Under the pieces are notes generated by a model. The model did no database searches and was not told the origin of the DNA. It saw only the letters and a program-made list of their open reading frames with translations. Both the position numbers and the translations under genes were made by a program. From Aliamphritea ceti (GTDB taxonomy: Bacteria; Pseudomonadota; Gammaproteobacteria; Pseudomonadales; Balneatricaceae): a stretch of 64,000 nucleotides of DNA. Below, piece after piece: positions 62,827-64,000 of this stretch; the first letter of the stretch is position 1, and every line of letters begins with the position of its first letter. The stretch lies in contig NZ_AP025282.1 of the NCBI RefSeq assembly GCF_024347215.1, positions 3,162,001-3,226,000 on the forward strand, in the 5' to 3' direction.

Positions 62827-63490
62827 GGATGCTGTACCCCATATTCCGAACCGTATGGATCAACTGTTCGGCAAATGGTTTATCTACTTTTTGCCGCAAT
62901 TTACTGATATGTGTTTCAACTGCCGTCGTGCCGGGATCAAAATTCAGATCCCAGACTTTTTCCAGAATGATCGTCTTGCTAACAACCCGGTTGGCATTCT
63001 CCATCAGCAGCTCTAACAGCGCATATTCTTTATTTTTCAGCTCGATTTCCTGCCCCTGACGTTCTGCCATGCGGGTCAGTAAATCCAGTTTAAGATCGTG
63101 CACCAGCAATTCAGTTTTTGCGTTACTTTCGCCAGGACGGCGAGACAATGCAGTTATACGAGCCAGCAACTCTGAGAAGTGAAACGGCTTAACCATATAG
63201 TCATCGCCACCGGCCAACAGACCTTCCACTTTATCATCAACATCTGACATGGCTGTCAGAAATATCACGGGTAACTGACTACCTGAGGCGCGTAATGCTT
63301 TAACCACTGAAAGCCCATCCATACCTGGCAGCATTCGGTCGGCAATAAATAAATCACACTGGTTGTACAAACAATACGTCAGGGCTTCACGACCGTCCGT
63401 GACCCAGTCCACTACAAAGCCTTTTTCGACTAGCCCTTTGCGAATGTATTCAGCATTAACGGTATCATCTTCGGCCAGCAAAATTTTCAT
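62813..63490 (-). CDS. OmpR/PhoB-family response regulator
   Basis: A 225-residue regulator. Receiver domain (1-120): acidic pair AEDD, phospho-acceptor Asp in LFIADRMLPGMDG (about D51), Thr in FLTAMS and Lys in VKPFHF. C-terminal winged-helix DNA-binding domain (about 130-222: LKNKEYALLELLMENANRVVSKTIILEKVWDLNFDPGTTAVETHISKLRQKV). The ATG at 63490 is the family start (MKILLAEDD) with TGGAA upstream; the frame extends 32 codons further without support. It is the partner of the downstream kinase. Confidence 0.92.
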   Translation of the reverse strand: MKILLAEDDTVNAEYIRKGLVEKGFVVDWVTDGREALTYCLYNQCDLFIADRMLPGMDGLSVVKALRASGSQLPVIFLTAMSDVDDKVEGLLAGGDDYMVKPFHFSELLARITALSRRPGESNAKTELLVHDLKLDLLTRMAERQGQEIELKNKEYALLELLMENANRVVSKTIILEKVWDLNFDPGTTAVETHISKLRQKVDKPFAEQLIHTVRNMGYSIRAPR

Positions 63491-63620
63491 CAGTGTTCCA
63501 TTCACCTGGTTAAACGTTGTTGCTGTTATCAGCATTAAATAACTGACAACCAGACACAACATAATTATCCAACAAGGTGAGTGCAACTGATAAATAACAG
63601 TGGCTGTTAAACGCGAACCT

Positions 63621-64000
63621 TCATTCAGGCCTGTCAGTCAGAACTTCAGCCTGATGTTGTTGTGGCTTTACGGAGAAGTAATAGCAGCTGGACCTGTTGG
63701 TATGGCAGGCAGCACCTGACTGCTCAACCAGGCATAACAGGCTGTCTCCATCACAGTCTATACGTAACTCGACTAACTTCTGTATATGCCCGCTGGTAGC
63801 ACCTTTCACCCATAACTGCTGACGTGAGCGGGTCCAGTATGTCATCTGGCCAGTATCCAGCGTTAGTTGCAGCGCTTCGATATTCATCCATGCCTGCATT
63901 AATACCTCACCGCTGCTCACACACTGGGTTATCACTGGAATTAACCCCTGCTGGTTCAATACCAACTGCGGTAACAGCTCATCAACCGCAATTTGCTGCC
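63621..64000 (-). CDS. hisI: Phosphoribosyl-AMP cyclohydrolase, 5'-truncated by window edge
   Basis: This is the C-terminal 126 residues of HisI, which opens the purine ring of phosphoribosyl-AMP in histidine synthesis. The zinc/catalytic motifs are present: LMQAWMNIEALQLTL, YWTRSRQQLWVKGATSGH, D-C-D-G-D and the C-terminal CHTNRSSC pair of cysteines. The frame is open through the window edge (QQIAVDELLPQLVLNQQGLIPVI). HisI usually starts a few residues earlier, so only a short piece is missing. It is not fused to hisE at its C-terminus. It does not overlap the regulator gene, which starts 130 bp away. Confidence 0.93.
   Translation of the reverse strand, partial: QQIAVDELLPQLVLNQQGLIPVITQCVSSGEVLMQAWMNIEALQLTLDTGQMTYWTRSRQQLWVKGATSGHIQKLVELRIDCDGDSLLCLVEQSGAACHTNRSSCYYFSVKPQQHQAEVLTDRPE

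Overview
The window reads as a chromosomal segment of a marine gammaproteobacterium, most like the Oceanospirillales group (Amphritea, Neptunomonas or Marinobacterium type). That placement is inferred from gene content: gor, xthA, pdxB, hisI, patZ, a betaine-type ABC importer, heteropolymeric bacterioferritin, several diguanylate cyclases, a Bat/MoxR operon and a beta-hydroxyaspartate cycle. Base composition is moderate and fairly even. No rRNA, tRNA, phage, insertion sequence or CRISPR array was recognised.

Region by region. At 1-2885 are the 3' end of a diguanylate cyclase gene, glutathione reductase and exonuclease III. At 3087-10683 is a self-contained catabolic or uptake unit: a three-part protein (two DUF1989-type domains plus a GcvT-type aminomethyltransferase), a glycine-betaine-type ABC importer (binding protein, ATPase, unusual permease) and a LacI-family regulator, with two GTAAC/GTTAC palindromes in front of the first gene. 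At 11-18.3 kb are stress, iron and signalling genes: UspE-like protein, a TSUP permease, two complementary bacterioferritin subunits, Bfd behind Fur-like boxes, a membrane diguanylate cyclase, a DUF5610 protein and a BigR/SqrR-like ArsR repressor. At 18.3-32.4 kb are housekeeping and accessory genes: PatZ-type acyl-CoA synthetase/acetyltransferase, an MFS transporter, an ATP-NAD-kinase-like protein, a PilZ protein translationally close to pdxB, a lone atypical TrpB and an NhaC antiporter.

From 32.6 to 41.3 kb the DNA is AT-richer and gene-poor. It holds two more GGDEF proteins, a pseudoazurin, a small MVL-type lectin and a 975-residue XRE-ATPase-TPR regulator, with several unexplained hairpins and repeats. 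At 41.7-48.4 kb lies a complete beta-hydroxyaspartate cycle: bhcR divergent from bhcA-bhcB-bhcC-bhcD, followed by a PA4872-type oxaloacetate decarboxylase. Together these would turn two glyoxylate into oxaloacetate and then pyruvate. After it come a DsbA-like protein behind an 18-bp perfect inverted repeat, a decayed SnoaL-like gene, a PhzF-like isomerase, a MazG-like pyrophosphatase and an enolase-superfamily enzyme of the cis-3-hydroxyproline dehydratase type.

At 52.5-60.8 kb is a MoxR/Bat operon (moxR, DUF58, DUF4381, batA, batB/C, batD) with a YfdX gene just upstream. The batB/C product carries a polyglutamine tract and ten 12-residue repeats. The window ends with a small conserved-looking protein, an OmpR-type two-component system and the 3' portion of hisI.

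The two most interesting systems are the DUF1989-GcvT/betaine-transporter unit, whose substrate is unknown, and the bhc cluster with its adjoining oxaloacetate decarboxylase and candidate paired BhcR operators.
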